The position numbers and the translations under genes were made by a program. Shown here piece after piece: positions 18,484-28,542 of a DNA stretch of 64,000 bases. The stretch's first letter is position 1; each line of letters begins with the position of its first letter. Source of the DNA: Neofusicoccum parvum (taxonomy: Eukaryota; Ascomycota; Dothideomycetes; Botryosphaeriales; Botryosphaeriaceae); NCBI GenBank assembly GCA_020912385.1, contig CP087206.1, positions 4,278,001 to 4,342,000 of the forward strand. The letters run 5' to 3'. The notes under the pieces are model-generated. The model made no database searches. It saw nothing but the letters and a program-made list of their open reading frames with translations, and was not told where the DNA came from.

Positions 18484-18828
18484 GACTATAATGGCTACTT
18501 AAACCCTATCCTTCTACCAGTTAGTTGTCACGCTGATACAAGGACTGACAACGCTCGGGAAATAGTCTCGATGAGGCCTGGCATGAAGGACCAAAGCAGT
18601 CAACCCCTCCTACCTCCCCTTAACATTCAGCAGTCTTAGCTTCATCAGTTTTTCCTTTCCCCCCTTTCCTTTTCGTTCTTTTCTGTTCTTCCTGTCTTAC
18701 GCTCGTTTTAAGAAAGGTAGCGACTTTAATAATATATGGGCCTTGGATGAACCGGGATCCCAATGTAGCTTAATACAGATTTAGCGATATTGTCCCTATG
18801 GCCCGCGGAGGCCGACGGGGTGTATGAA

Positions 18829-18867
<39 letters not shown>

Positions 18868-18868
18868 A
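18484..18868 (+). other. LINE A 3' untranslated region and (TAC)n tail
   Basis: A non-coding, pyrimidine-rich stretch follows the ORF2 stop. It ends in about 13 tandem TAC/ACT triplets (roughly 18828-18867). A simple-sequence tail is usual for Tad-like LINEs, so I read the microsatellite as the LINE end and not as independent. Confidence 0.6.
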
Positions 18869-19804
18869 TGCCATTTGTTCTTGCAACTACTTCGCGTTTG
18901 TATGCTTCTACCTTGGGCATACCTTTTGCTTGGGTAGACAGCGGAGAGGACGGAGTCTTATTGTCGTCGGCTCCGGATTGAGGGGATTGTGATTAGAGCT
19001 GGTCCTCATCGTCTCCGGCTATGGAAGATAGCGCAGAGGACGTGTTGTCGTCGGCTTCGGATTGAGAGGATCGTGATTGGCCAGAATGGGCTGTTTTCCT
19101 CGCGTTCTGGAATGGTACTATAGCCCAGTCCGTGTAAGCCGCCCTTACATCGATTGGACGACCCGAGAACAGGGAACGCGTCATTTTCAAGCTCCTCGTC
19201 TGTTTATTCGGCCAGGCAGAGCCTCCTTGCAAAACCAACTTCCTCATTTTTTGGTCCTAGCCACCCGCCTAGGCAGCCTGCTTTCTATTTGTTCTGCGTT
19301 ATCGTGTCATTTTGTGTTTCGAACGCGTCGTACGCACTGCAGCCTGTCACTGCAGCTCTAGCGTTTCCGAGATGTATCCGTTGCCCATTCTACCCCTCGT
19401 CCGATCCTAGCATCCATTCCTGAATGGTAAACAGTTGGTCTGTGGAACGGCAACTAGTTCTTGGCCTTCATGCGACGCGATTTTGAACTTCCGCTTCGGG
19501 TACGACGAGCACGCTAATTCGCGTGCTAATCATTGCCGTCAACCTTTTTGGCTAGGTGTGGCCGCCCGCACGATGCAACAGTCAACACAAAGGGATGCTT
19601 GCAGGCACACAGTTCCCTGCCTAGTCATACCTACATACCATAGCAATTTAGGAAAAGCTTGAACACCTGTTGTTTTTGTATATATAAACGCGCATCTTCC
19701 CCCAAAACCAGCGAGGAAAAGCTTCATCCATAGTCTTTCTTTATATAACCTCTTACTTTTACAGTACCCCTTCATTTTGTGACACAGCACTGGGCCGAAG
19801 CACG
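18869..19804. other. Intergenic region with a weak minus-strand coding remnant and oxygenase promoter
   Basis: On the minus strand 19247-18993 is open and ends in an acidic repeat (SRSSQSEADDN), which recurs after one stop as SQSPQSGADDN, so two imperfect copies of about 75 bp lie at 18942-18990 and 19020-19075. I cannot name it; it could be the tail of a decayed gene. TATATAAAC at 19680 lies about 125 bp upstream of the oxygenase ATG and is a plausible TATA box for it. Nothing else is supported. Confidence 0.35.
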
Positions 19805-21600
19805 ATGCCTCCTAAAAGGAAGGCCACAGGGGATATCAAGACCAAGACCCCAGATGGGTCCGGTGGTCTCTCTGATGTCTTGGTCGACTTCGTGAAGTCG
19901 GGAAAAAACGCCACCGTGACTTGCGGCGGCTCCATCGCCCTGCCTGATGTCGCCGCTTGGGTCTCGCGGACTCGAGAAACCCCTCTAAGCCAGGCCAGCG
20001 GCCCAAGGCGAGGGGGGAAGAAAAAGGGCAAAGCGGGAAGAAAGTCGACTACAACGATGGAACCCAGTCCCATCGCACTTTACTGGGACCGCCCGGACGG
20101 CGAGGCGGCTAGGGTGATGTTTCCGGTCCCGGCGGACAACATGACGGCGCTCGAGGATTTTATGAGTGACTGTCAGCCTGCCGGATTCGGGTTTCAGGGC
20201 GAAGAGAAGTACGACGAAAACGTGCGCAGGGCCTGGGCCATGGACGCTTCCCGCTTTGCCACTAATGTGTGTCCGTACGCGCTAGGAATCGTGGATCGGA
20301 TCGAGCAGCTTTTGCTGCCCAATGTCGACGGCATCGGGCGCGGGGGCATTAAGGACGGAGGCTATATCAGGGCCGAGCGGTACAAGATCAACGTAAGCAG
20401 GCGGGGTGTGTTTGGGGAGAAGATGTGCTAAAGTGACGCGTTCCTGCAGGTGTACAAAGGACCCTCGGATTTCTTCAAGAGCCATATCGACACTCCCCGT
20501 GCGAAGAACCAGTTCGGGTCGCTGGTTCTATGCCTGCCGAGCAAGCATAAGGGCGGTCAGTTGATTGTAAACCACGTCGGATCCTCTATAAGGTATGACT
20601 GGGACAAGACACAAGCATCCCAGGCCCTGCAGTGGGCCGCTCTTTACAGCGACTGCGAACATGAGGTCTTGGAGGTCACCAGCGGGTACCGCGTGACCCT
20701 GACCTTCAACCTATACTACGAGCCGCGAGCCAGTCGTGGAGGAGACCCTCTTTCCGGACTGAGAAGCAAGCCGGCGCCGGTGGACATTACGAGCCTTGCG
20801 CCGTACGGGGTCCTGCAAGAGTTGCTTCAAGACCAAGAGTGGATGACAAACGGTAAGTCAAGACCCCTATCCCTAGGATACCTTCCAGCAGTCCACCGGA
20901 CGAAAGGCGCAGCCACAAGAATGCACGCCAGCTCCCTGGGTGACGAGGTTGGCTAATTGATTTGCGTGCAGGCGGTAATCTGGGCATCTACTGCGCTCAC
21001 GCATACCCGACTACGACCTCGAACGTCGAGGACGTTCATCCGCGTCAGAGCGATCCCCCACCCGATCCCCTACCCAGCGACGCAATTACTGCTCTCAAGG
21101 GTACCGATGCGTCAATCTACGCCGTCCTTTATTTTCTCGGCCTCAATGTCAGTCTGAAGCCGGTTATCCAGAAACCGGAAACAGGGCCGCTCAAATACCA
21201 CGAGGACGACGAATTCCCACTTGAAGTGACTTCTGTTGAGCCTGGCATGGTTATGACATCACGAGAAGTTTACAAGGATTCAGATGAACTTGTTTATGAT
21301 ATAGGTAAAAAACTGGACCCTGTCGTATGGGTCAACACAGCATTGTGGAAAAGCTTGGCCTTCATACATGGCGTAAGTCCCTCCTGCACCTCCCTCTCCT
21401 ACCCTCTCCGCTCAGGAACGAATTATCTTTGTGATAAGAGATGGGCGTAACGGCTGATTTGATCCTACCATCAGTATGAGGGAAACGAGCCCGAGCCGCC
21501 GGGCATTACGTACTCCTATATGTCTCTGGTCGCCGCCATCCCACCGGCCGCCGAACGCATCAACAAGCCGAAAAGACAGAAGAAGGGAAGAGACAACTAG
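19805..21600 (+). CDS. 2-oxoglutarate/Fe(II)-dependent oxygenase (prolyl-4-hydroxylase-like), 4 exons
   Basis: Exons 19805-20392, 20450-20852, 20972-21372 and 21475-21600 join in frame to 505 residues. All three introns have GTAAGC/GTAAGT donors and CAG acceptors. The catalytic double-stranded beta-helix shows VYKGPSDFFKSHIDTPR (iron ligands His208 and Asp210), a third His in DCEHEVLEV (His267) and Arg277 in GYRVTLTFNL for 2-oxoglutarate. The N-terminal 80 residues are basic and low in complexity (GGKKKGKAGRKS), and the C-terminus is Lys-rich, so a nuclear role is possible but not shown. Fungal relatives are mostly uncharacterised; the substrate is unknown. No break is visible, unlike most neighbours. 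Confidence 0.85.
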
Positions 21601-22755
21601 AGGAGTCGCGACGCAAACCGGTGTGCCTGACGGCATCTTGATGTAACAAAAACAAAAGTCACCGTTGGCAGTGACACGAGTTTCTCGCGGGAAAAGCAGC
21701 CATGCGGTATATTGGCGGGGGGTTCTCATTTTCTCTTTTTCTTTGTCGGCGGGCCGACGGGTTTGTCTTGCTGGGTCCATAGGGAACAATGGAACATTCA
21801 TTAAACAATCTATTCTACTTGATAGTCTGTTGGCGTAAGTAACCTTGTGGGGGTGGATAAGTGAAACCAGAACAGCATCACTCATGTCCCTTGCAACGAG
21901 TATGAAACTTGGTGACTTCATGTATATAAGCAAGCTGCTCCTCTTCTCCTCTCTAGCAATCAATCAAGTCAATTCTTTTCTTAACAGACCTTTGCACGCT
22001 GCACATCCACCTTACTCCAACACAATGGTTGCAAAGTCTCACGAATGGCGTTATAATGCCTTTGTCCCAGCTTAAGGTAAGTACGCCTTCGCATGTTCTC
22101 TCCGCCTCGTGCTTCCACCTCACATATCGTCCACCGCGCTCGCCGGCGCAACGCCCAGGCTACACCCGTGCCTGTACCTCTCCTCGGGACCTCCGCACAT
22201 GCGCTTCCTGCCGACACGAGCTTCTAACATCTAACACCTCACGCTTTAGTGCGCAAATTAACATCGCATCCTATAGCCCATACGCCAGCACTCTACATCG
22301 TCGCTCACCGTCGCCAAACCCTCCGTTACTAAACTCTCCGTGACCAAACTCTTTTCCGTGTTCTCGCCCTCCGCACCTTCACCTTCGCACCTCTGCACCT
22401 TCGCACCTTCGCACCTTCGCACCTTCGCACCCTACCGCCGCGCCTCCCCCACCATACCCCAGCGCGAGCTTCCGCCCTAAGTCCGCGTTACCACTGCCGA
22501 TCTACCCGCGTCGCATTGCGCTACACTCCATCGGTTGGGTGGAAGGGGTAGGTAGCGGCTCTCCGGGGCTTGCAAGGCAGCCCGGCGAAGGCACTCGTCG
22601 GCGCGGTCAGAGACTAGGAGCAGGCCACGCCCCGTGCACCCATTAAAGATCCTGTCAGATCGGGGGCCTGTAGGGGCTGTCTGACCAGACGGCTGCCGAT
22701 CCTGCATCGCCGCGCACGGCGCAGTGCCGAGCCAATAAGAATACTTAGATAGAAT
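21601..22755. other. Gene-poor stretch with TATA box, micro-ORF and GCACCTTC minisatellite
   Basis: TGTATATAAGC near 21921 is followed by ATG 22025 and a 16-codon ORF ending TAA 22073-22075, just before a GTAAGT. This looks like the first exon and promoter of a gene whose remainder I cannot find. An 8-bp tandem repeat (GCACCTTC, about five units) occupies roughly 22371-22433. The rest has no coding pattern I trust on either strand. Confidence 0.4.
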
Positions 22756-22937
22756 TGTTAAGAGTCTGAAGCCTTAGGAGAAGCCTCAGAGGATCATCAG
22801 CAGTTACGTGATACCAAGCCCTCTTTGTATTTAAGTTCTCTTCTTCGTTCTTCTTCTTCTTCTCTTCTTTAAGTCTTAGCTTAACGTACATAGTGCAATA
22901 CACCTTTCAGCGATCATCCTGAGGTTGAGCCCTAACA
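22756..22937 (+). repeat. Possible solo LTR (182 bp)
   Basis: TGTTAAG at the left and CCTAACA at the right form LTR-like inverted ends. Inside are TATTTAAG and a pyrimidine run (TTCTTCGTTCTTCTTCTTC), as in fungal LTR promoters. Flanks AGAAT and GGTAG do not match, so no target duplication supports it, and no primer-binding site follows. Confidence 0.4.
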
Positions 22938-22985
22938 GGTAGAAGAGGCAGTGAGGCGGCGGGTAGGTATAAGGAGTGATGGACG

Positions 22986-23100
22986 GCAGAATGTTGGCGA
23001 GGCGAGGGGGCGGTGAGGCGCGGGAAGGCTTATGCGAAAACGAAAAGACCCCTGCGCAGTGGATTTAGAAGAGCGCGGTGGATTGGAGCATATATCTTAG
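22986..23100 (+). repeat. 115-bp dispersed repeat, copy 1
   Basis: From GGCAGAATGTTGGCGAGG to GGAGCATATATCTTAGG this segment matches 28426-28542 with only a few differences. Both copies start about 45 bp downstream of an LTR-like block. A short open frame runs through the block (AYAKTERPLRSGFRRARW in copy 2), but I do not recognise it. Confidence 0.8.
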
Positions 23101-23369
23101 GGTCTCTATCTATTACGTTATCGGATAGGCTACTACTACATCTATCGTGTCTTCATTCGTTATGCACGAGTGGCTAACAGTTTTTAGGCGAAGCGGTGGT
23201 AGTAAGGATCGTAAGACTTTGCTTGTTGTGATCGCCAAACTCCTGCGCCGCAGGAGGAAGCAGTTGCCAAGCAAGCTACTGTGGCCCGTGCGGCACAGAG
23301 AGCAGGGTCCCAACCGGGCGGGGAAACAATTTATTGAACTAGAAAGCGCTTCCCATAATATAACTCATC

Positions 23370-24169
23370 AGAGGGAAGCTGCTTGAGGGGAGAGTGAATT
23401 CCCTCCTTAGTAGCTGCCCACCTAATGCACAGAAACTACCACAGAGGACCCAACTCCGCATGGCAATAAGGGAGCAGTGGAAAAAGAGGTGGACAGAGCA
23501 AACCAGGCAGGAGGGGAGGCCAGTAGCCCAGAGTTCACCCTGGAACCCAAAGATCAGGCAACTACACAGTGGCCTACTGAAACCACAGAGTACACTCCTT
23601 ACCCTGCTGAGAACAGAACATATTGGACTGGAGGACTACCTCTCTAGACGCAAGGTACCAGACCATCCAAGCCCTGCATGCCCATGCGGCTGGCACAGAC
23701 AAACTCCAAAGCATATCCTCTTGTTCTGTCCTCACTTCCAAGCAGGCAGAGCCCAGATGCTTTATAAAGCTCAAACCACAGACTACCGCACTCTGCTGAC
23801 AACAAAGAAAGGAGTCTATGCGGCCACGGAGTGGTTTCTAAAGCTGGGGCTGCTAGGCCAATTTAGCCTGGCGAAGGAAATGGACCAGGAAAACCAAGAG
23901 GACCAGGAGGACCCAGTGGACCAAGGAGACTAGGATGGAATGAGAGAGCTAGGAATCAATACCTAGGGTAATTATAGGACTGCCACAGCAGCCACTACTG
24001 GTAAGCAGAAAAACGGGAAAAGAAGGGGTAACGCACCCAATATAAAAGAGAGGAGAGGTTTTCTACCTAGGAAAGGTTTTCCCCCTCGTGTAAACTACTA
24101 TAGATAGCCTACCCCGCATGGACCCGTAAGGGAGCTAAATCGGGATGAAAATGAATCTATTTATTTATT
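23370..24169 (+). mobile_element. LINE E: 5'-truncated LINE insertion with 14-bp TSD
   Basis: The 800-bp insertion is bounded by a perfect duplication TAATATAACTCATC (23356-23369 and 24170-24183). It has a 3' tail TTTATTTATTTAA. It contains the end of a LINE ORF2 and its 3' UTR, the classical outcome of incomplete target-primed reverse transcription. Confidence 0.88.
23394..23933 (+). pseudogene. LINE E ORF2 C-terminal fragment
   Basis: 179 residues carry LLTLLRTEHIGLEDYL and the terminal zinc motif CPCGWHRQTPKHILLFCPH (C-x-C-x7-H-x4-C), which follows RNase H in Tad/I-type LINEs. The tail is an unusual acidic Gln/Asp run (DQENQEDQEDPVDQGD). RT and RNase H are missing because the copy is 5' truncated. 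It differs from LINEs A-C, so it is a fourth lineage. Confidence 0.75.
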
Positions 24170-24183
24170 TAATATAACTCATC

Positions 24184-25748
24184 CAACCCTCACAAGCGTA
24201 ATACTAAGATAGCGGCCTGCTCGAAGTAACCAAAATTCTTACCCTTTACACTGAGGTCGACTGCAGTCTGAACAACACGGCAACCTAGGTAGGGTGAGCC
24301 GGTCAGCGGGAACGGCCGCATTGCAACGGGTGGCAAGAGACCCGAGTAAGCTAGCGGTTCCAGTAAGAAGAAAGTAGAGCAGGAGGCAGGACTAACGGGC
24401 TGGCGAACCGGTTAATGGGCGGTTGGTTAAGGCGGTGATTCACTTCCTAAAATCAACTACACGATTATCCGACCGGGATAACACTAGTAAGACGGCATAA
24501 CCGCTGTATGATTATTAAACGGAGTCAGCTGAGAAGTGAGGCAAGGCAACAACGGATGGGAGGCGCGGCAACGTACGGACGGCTCTTATGTCTCCACAGA
24601 AGACATTGTAGCCTGAATTGACCAATCCAATCCATGTATCTTAAAGACTCTATTAGGGTCATCAGCTGTGCGGCGTGCTCATTGAGAGAGAGAGAGGGGG
24701 TAGTATCGCCCGGTCGCAATGCTTCAGTCGCTATCATGGCGACAATCCGGTATCGGGCGATAGCGGAATGTCGGTAGGACAGCTTAACGCGTGTTGCAGG
24801 GCGATTGCGCGTAGTTTGAAGGCGTAGTTCCAAGAATTCGTTCTCGCTGCGAGGTGGTTATTTTGCGGCAAGGACGTCTCTCATTTCGTGGCTCCGGAGA
24901 TTCTGTTGCTAAGGACTAAATTTGTACTAGCTCGCGATCTACCCAACTCTCACCCTACAAACCAACCGCGCTCTCTACCCTCATCCTCATCATCACCGTT
25001 ATCAAAGTCATCAAAGTCGCGACTTGTCGTCTCTCGGTACTGTTCTACGTCCCTCCTCCCGCTGTTTTTTACTTTGCCGTCCGCGCCGCCATCGCGCAAC
25101 GCCGCGCCCTCCAGAGCCTGCTTCTACTCGCCTGTACGTTTCGTTCAGCTGCTTATCTCCTTTTACCTCTAGGCCTTTCTCTACATTCCGTCTCCCCTTA
25201 ACTGCCTTCGATCCGGCGTCCTCTGCCTTCCGACGACCGCCGATTTCTACCGCGCCATACACGCCTGGCTCCATGCCGGCTGATGGACATGGGTTTGAAA
25301 TCCTGGTAGAGTAGTGGAAACCAGCCTTGTCGTGTATGCTACCTCGCCCCGGGCTTGCCATCCTTGTAGCTTCATAAGGCCTCCTTCGGGAGGGGCAAGT
25401 CATCGTCGTAGGCTCTTGTACGATATGGCTGGGATTCTGCTACTCTGTCGGCTTGCGGGATAACTAGCTACCGTCTTACCGTATATGCTACCTCGCCCCG
25501 GGCTTGCCATCCTTGTGGCTTCATAAGGCCTCCTTCGGGAGGGGCAAGTCATCGTCGCAGGCTGTTATGCGGTAAGGCTGGTTCCTACTTTTCTATTGGG
25601 TTGGTGTCTATAATTGCGAGCCAGGGCTGCCCGCGTTAATGAAAAAGCCCGGGTGGGTGGGAACACCGCTTTTAGCGGGGCATTACTTCGTAAATTTATT
25701 ACGTTATACCACGTTCTAATCTCGTTCTCCAGTTAGTGTCAAGTGATC
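24184..25748. other. Gene-free stretch with tandem structured repeat
   Basis: No convincing gene is visible on either strand. It contains a short (AG)n run near 24686 and two copies of a 99-bp block (25333-25431 and 25482-25580) described separately. TTTATTACG and related AT-rich DNA precede the next gene. Confidence 0.6.
25333..25580 (+). repeat. Two-copy tandem repeat (149-bp period) with a UUCG-capped hairpin
   Basis: The 99-bp block (TATGCTACCTCGCCCCGGGC to GGCTGG) recurs after 149 bp with few changes. Each copy holds CCTCC-TTCG-GGAGG (25380-25393, 25529-25542), a C(UUCG)G tetraloop stem, nested in a second stem GGCTTGCC/GGCAAGTC (25352-25359 with 25394-25401). Both copies preserve both stems. 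It may be a structured RNA or a hairpin-bearing repeat; no promoter boxes were recognised. Confidence 0.6.
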
Positions 25749-27899
25749 ATGCCTAGAAGGGGCCATGGCCAATCATCTTACCTCTTCAAAAATCATGTTG
25801 CCATCGCCCAAGCCTCAAACACACTATGGGCTCGCTACTCTATAACCCTTCGGTTCGACGGAGCACGTTCTTGTGGAATGCTTTCCGTCCGGTTCCTTGC
25901 AGAATACGAGGGTTTCGACAGCATTCAATATGTTAACCTCTACCTGACGCCCCACAATATCCGCCGCATGGACGCTTCCTTTAGCGCGGAGCGTATCCCC
26001 CAGTCTATCGTAGAATACATTCGCCAGAATATGAACGTTGGGTCCCTCGAGGACGCAATGATTCTTGCGGTGTCGACCAGCGCTCCTAGATGTGTTATTT
26101 GCCCTCAAGAGGCTGTAACTCTGACACCTATCGCTGCGTATCAATCCAACGTACGATGCTTTCAAGACATTTGCCGAGCTACTGAAATCCGATTCTACCT
26201 ACCTGCCCCTAACCTTTCACCATCCCGCCAGCTAGTGCTTGATGAGTTCATCTGGATGACTACCACCAATCAATTGGCTTCCAGTAATATTAATCTAAAC
26301 AACCTCCCAGGTGGGCACCGAGGTCAGGAAGCCACTTGGGAAGTTTTTGACATCCCCGAACCCCCGCCTTCCTATGTATACCTACCAACAGGAAAGTCGA
26401 CGGGTAAGCGGAGTCGAGAAGGTAAAATACGCTATACTGCCCTTTTATAATTGTTCTAACGACTGCTTGCAGCCTCTCCATCTAGTGCTAGCGGCGTCGC
26501 TGCAAAGAGGGCCGCTAGTGGTGATAGGCCAGCGCCGAGCCCAAGCAACCGCACACACGTTTCTAACACCACAGACCCCGATACCGACTCCGACTCCGCA
26601 TCCGACCTCCTCACCTACGCATTACCTGGGTTGAAGCAGCAACAGCAACGTGGAAGCGTCAGTAGCGATTTTAATAAGACGATCGTCGCTCTACGGGGGA
26701 TGATTGCGATCGAGTTGGCGACGCTGCTACCAGATATGATGCGGAACCTACTACCCGGAATGTTGCCCGAAATGCTGCGCATCCACCTCTCGGGCACGCT
26801 CCACGGACAGGACTCCCAAAGCGAAGACTCCCACTAGGACGAGCAAGACAACGGCCCCTCGCCGCCTCTCATTACCCAGTACGTACAGCCACTCGTCTTG
26901 GCCCACCTGCCCGGCCTCATCCAAGAGTACATGGACGAGCACGTCGACATGAACGACGTCGTCGACACCGCAGAGAGGAGCCTCGCCGAGGTAGGCGACT
27001 CCGCCATAACAGACATCAACGAGGCCAAGGACGAGTGTCTCAAGGAGATTGTGGCGGCCCAGACGGACGCGTGCGAACGGCTGCAGGCCGTATACGGGGA
27101 CTGCGAGGAAATCCGCGGCTTGACGCCAGAGGAGCAGGAGGAGAGTCCAGGCAGGGGTGTGGAGCGGATGGCCGCGCTCGGGCGCGGGCTGCGCGAGGAA
27201 TCCGGCAGCCAGGGAAGCTCGTTCCGATTCAAATGGAGTAGAAAGCAAAGGCCGCAGGAGAACGGAGCCAAGCCCGTGCCGGTGGAGCAGACGCGACAAG
27301 GCGGGCACCACGGCCAGCAACAGCCGGGCAAGGCGATGACCACTAGGAACGACGATACGACGGATGAAGATAAAGATACGAGTGAAGAAGAGACAATTAA
27401 TACAAGAGACAACGCTATAGCAAGACACGAAGACTACTATCTAACTACACTCGGAAATAATGAGCCAGGACGGCAAGATGAGAAAAACCGGCCGCACGAG
27501 CTGATTCGAAATAGCAACATCAACGCCCCTGGTAGAACGGGACACGAGACTGCAGCTGCACCGCCGTTTTCGAGATTACCCATGCACCCAGAGATGTCCA
27601 GCCAGGGAGAAGGCGACATGGGTGATAAAATGGGAACTATATCGATCTACTCACAAGCGACTAACCGGGGAGATAGGGACATGGGTGATCAAATGGAAAA
27701 TAGTTGCGGTCCGACTCAGGAGAATAGTGACAACAGTGGTCTATTAGAGGCTTATTGCAGAGGAATGCACGCTACGGGTTCAGCATTTAGGGCTAGTACT
27801 GCTCGGTTAAGAAGTCCCGAAGTCTGGCAACAGGAGCCTTTTCCATCAAAGCCGGACGTGCAGACTGGCGGAAATGTTCGATCAGCCAACTTTATATAA
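25749..27899 (+). pseudogene. Two-exon gene of unknown family with one premature stop
   Basis: Exon 1 begins at ATG 25749 (MPRRGHGQSSYLFKNH) and includes RFDGARSCGMLSVRFLAEYE and FYLPAPNLSPSRQLVLDEF. An intron of 69 nt (26404-26472, GTAAGC...TGCAG, phase 1) or 51 nt (donor 26422) keeps frame. Exon 2 runs through a coiled, acidic region, meets TAG at 26835-26837, and stays open in the same frame (MAHLPGLIQEYMDEH onwards) to 27899. About 690 residues without the stop. The layout (conserved N-terminal domain, Ser/Asp linker, helical segment, polar tail) recalls an expanded fungal hypothetical family, but I cannot assign a function. Confidence 0.65.
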
Positions 27900-28067
27900 G
27901 CGGGGGAGGAGAACTGGAGCGGCACTTATTTTCAGTACGCACAAGCTGTCGACGACCATCTCTCCGTGCCTTTAGATCGGTCTTCGGCCCAGCCGGACAC
28001 GGAGTTGAGGATAAGAGAGGATCCTTGACGCAGTAAACTTATAAGAATATAAAAACTTATAGGTAGG

Positions 28068-28380
28068 TGTCAGACTATTTCCTTACTACCTCAGGTATCA
28101 CTCATTTCTCGAATCTTCTCACGGAAACATGGAAGGCATCAATCATGCCCAACTTCCTCGGATCAACACTTCCTCGGATCTCTACACTTCCTCGGATCTC
28201 TACACTTCCTCGGATCTCTACACTTCCTCGGATCTCTACACTTCCTCGGATCTCTACACTTCCTCGGTTATGCTATGCTGTCATTCATGTATATAAGCAG
28301 ACCTACTCACCTGTCCTTCAAGAGACAGGCAGAATCTACTCTCTTTCTGACCTTATAACTCTTCATTCTCAAATCTGACA
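28068..28380 (+). repeat. Solo LTR (313 bp) with internal 18-bp tandem repeat
   Basis: TGTCAGA at the left and TCTGACA at the right are perfect 7-bp inverted ends. TGTATATAAGC near 28287 is a TATA box. Between 28150 and 28268 an 18-bp unit CACTTCCTCGGATCTCTA is repeated about five times plus partial units. A partial minus-strand copy at 48191-48366 has only about two. No 5-bp target duplication is visible and no internal element sequence follows. Confidence 0.65.
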
Positions 28381-28425
28381 CTACTCTATCTATTTTCTAC
28401 TTAGTATACTATTAAAAACGATGCG

Positions 28426-28542
28426 CGGCAGAATGTTGGTGAGGCGAGGAGGGCGGTGAGGCGCGGGAAGGCTTATGCGAAAACGGAAAGACCCCTGCGC
28501 AGTGGATTCAGAAGAGCGCGGTGGATTGGAGCATATATCTTA
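28426..28542 (+). repeat. 115-bp dispersed repeat, copy 2
   Basis: Matches 22986-23100 from GGCAGAATGTTGG to CATATATCTTAGG. It begins 46 bp after the 28068-28380 LTR, a position similar to that of copy 1 after the 22756-22937 LTR-like block. Confidence 0.8.

Larger units (their letters stand above)
1..18868 (+). mobile_element. LINE A: old Tad-like LINE, split by Gypsy-1 and LINE B
   Basis: Fragments at 1-2684, 10784-11610 and 17279-18868 read as one non-LTR retrotransposon on the plus strand: ORF1 zinc knuckles, then endonuclease, reverse transcriptase, RNase H and a terminal CCHC motif in that order, ending in a (TAC)n tail. Its 5' end lies outside the window. Gypsy-1 sits inside the RT domain with a CTCGA duplication. 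LINE B sits between RT and RNase H with a CAGTCTC duplication. Several in-frame TAA/TAG codons make it inactive. Residues such as PQGSPLSPILF and FVDDY in the RT make the class secure. Confidence 0.9.

Noticed and set aside
18828..18867. (TAC)n microsatellite as an independent repeat
   Set aside because: It falls exactly at the 3' end of LINE A and is best explained as the LINE tail.
22986..23100. 115-bp repeat as a protein-coding exon
   Set aside because: The short shared frame has no start, splice signal or known motif.
26751..27428. 225-codon minus-strand ORF with hydrophobic runs
   Set aside because: Antisense shadow of exon 2 of the 25749-27899 gene, which has its own splice and helical pattern.
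28150..28268. 18-bp repeats considered as a CRISPR-like array
   Set aside because: Direct tandem units without spacers, in a eukaryotic LTR.
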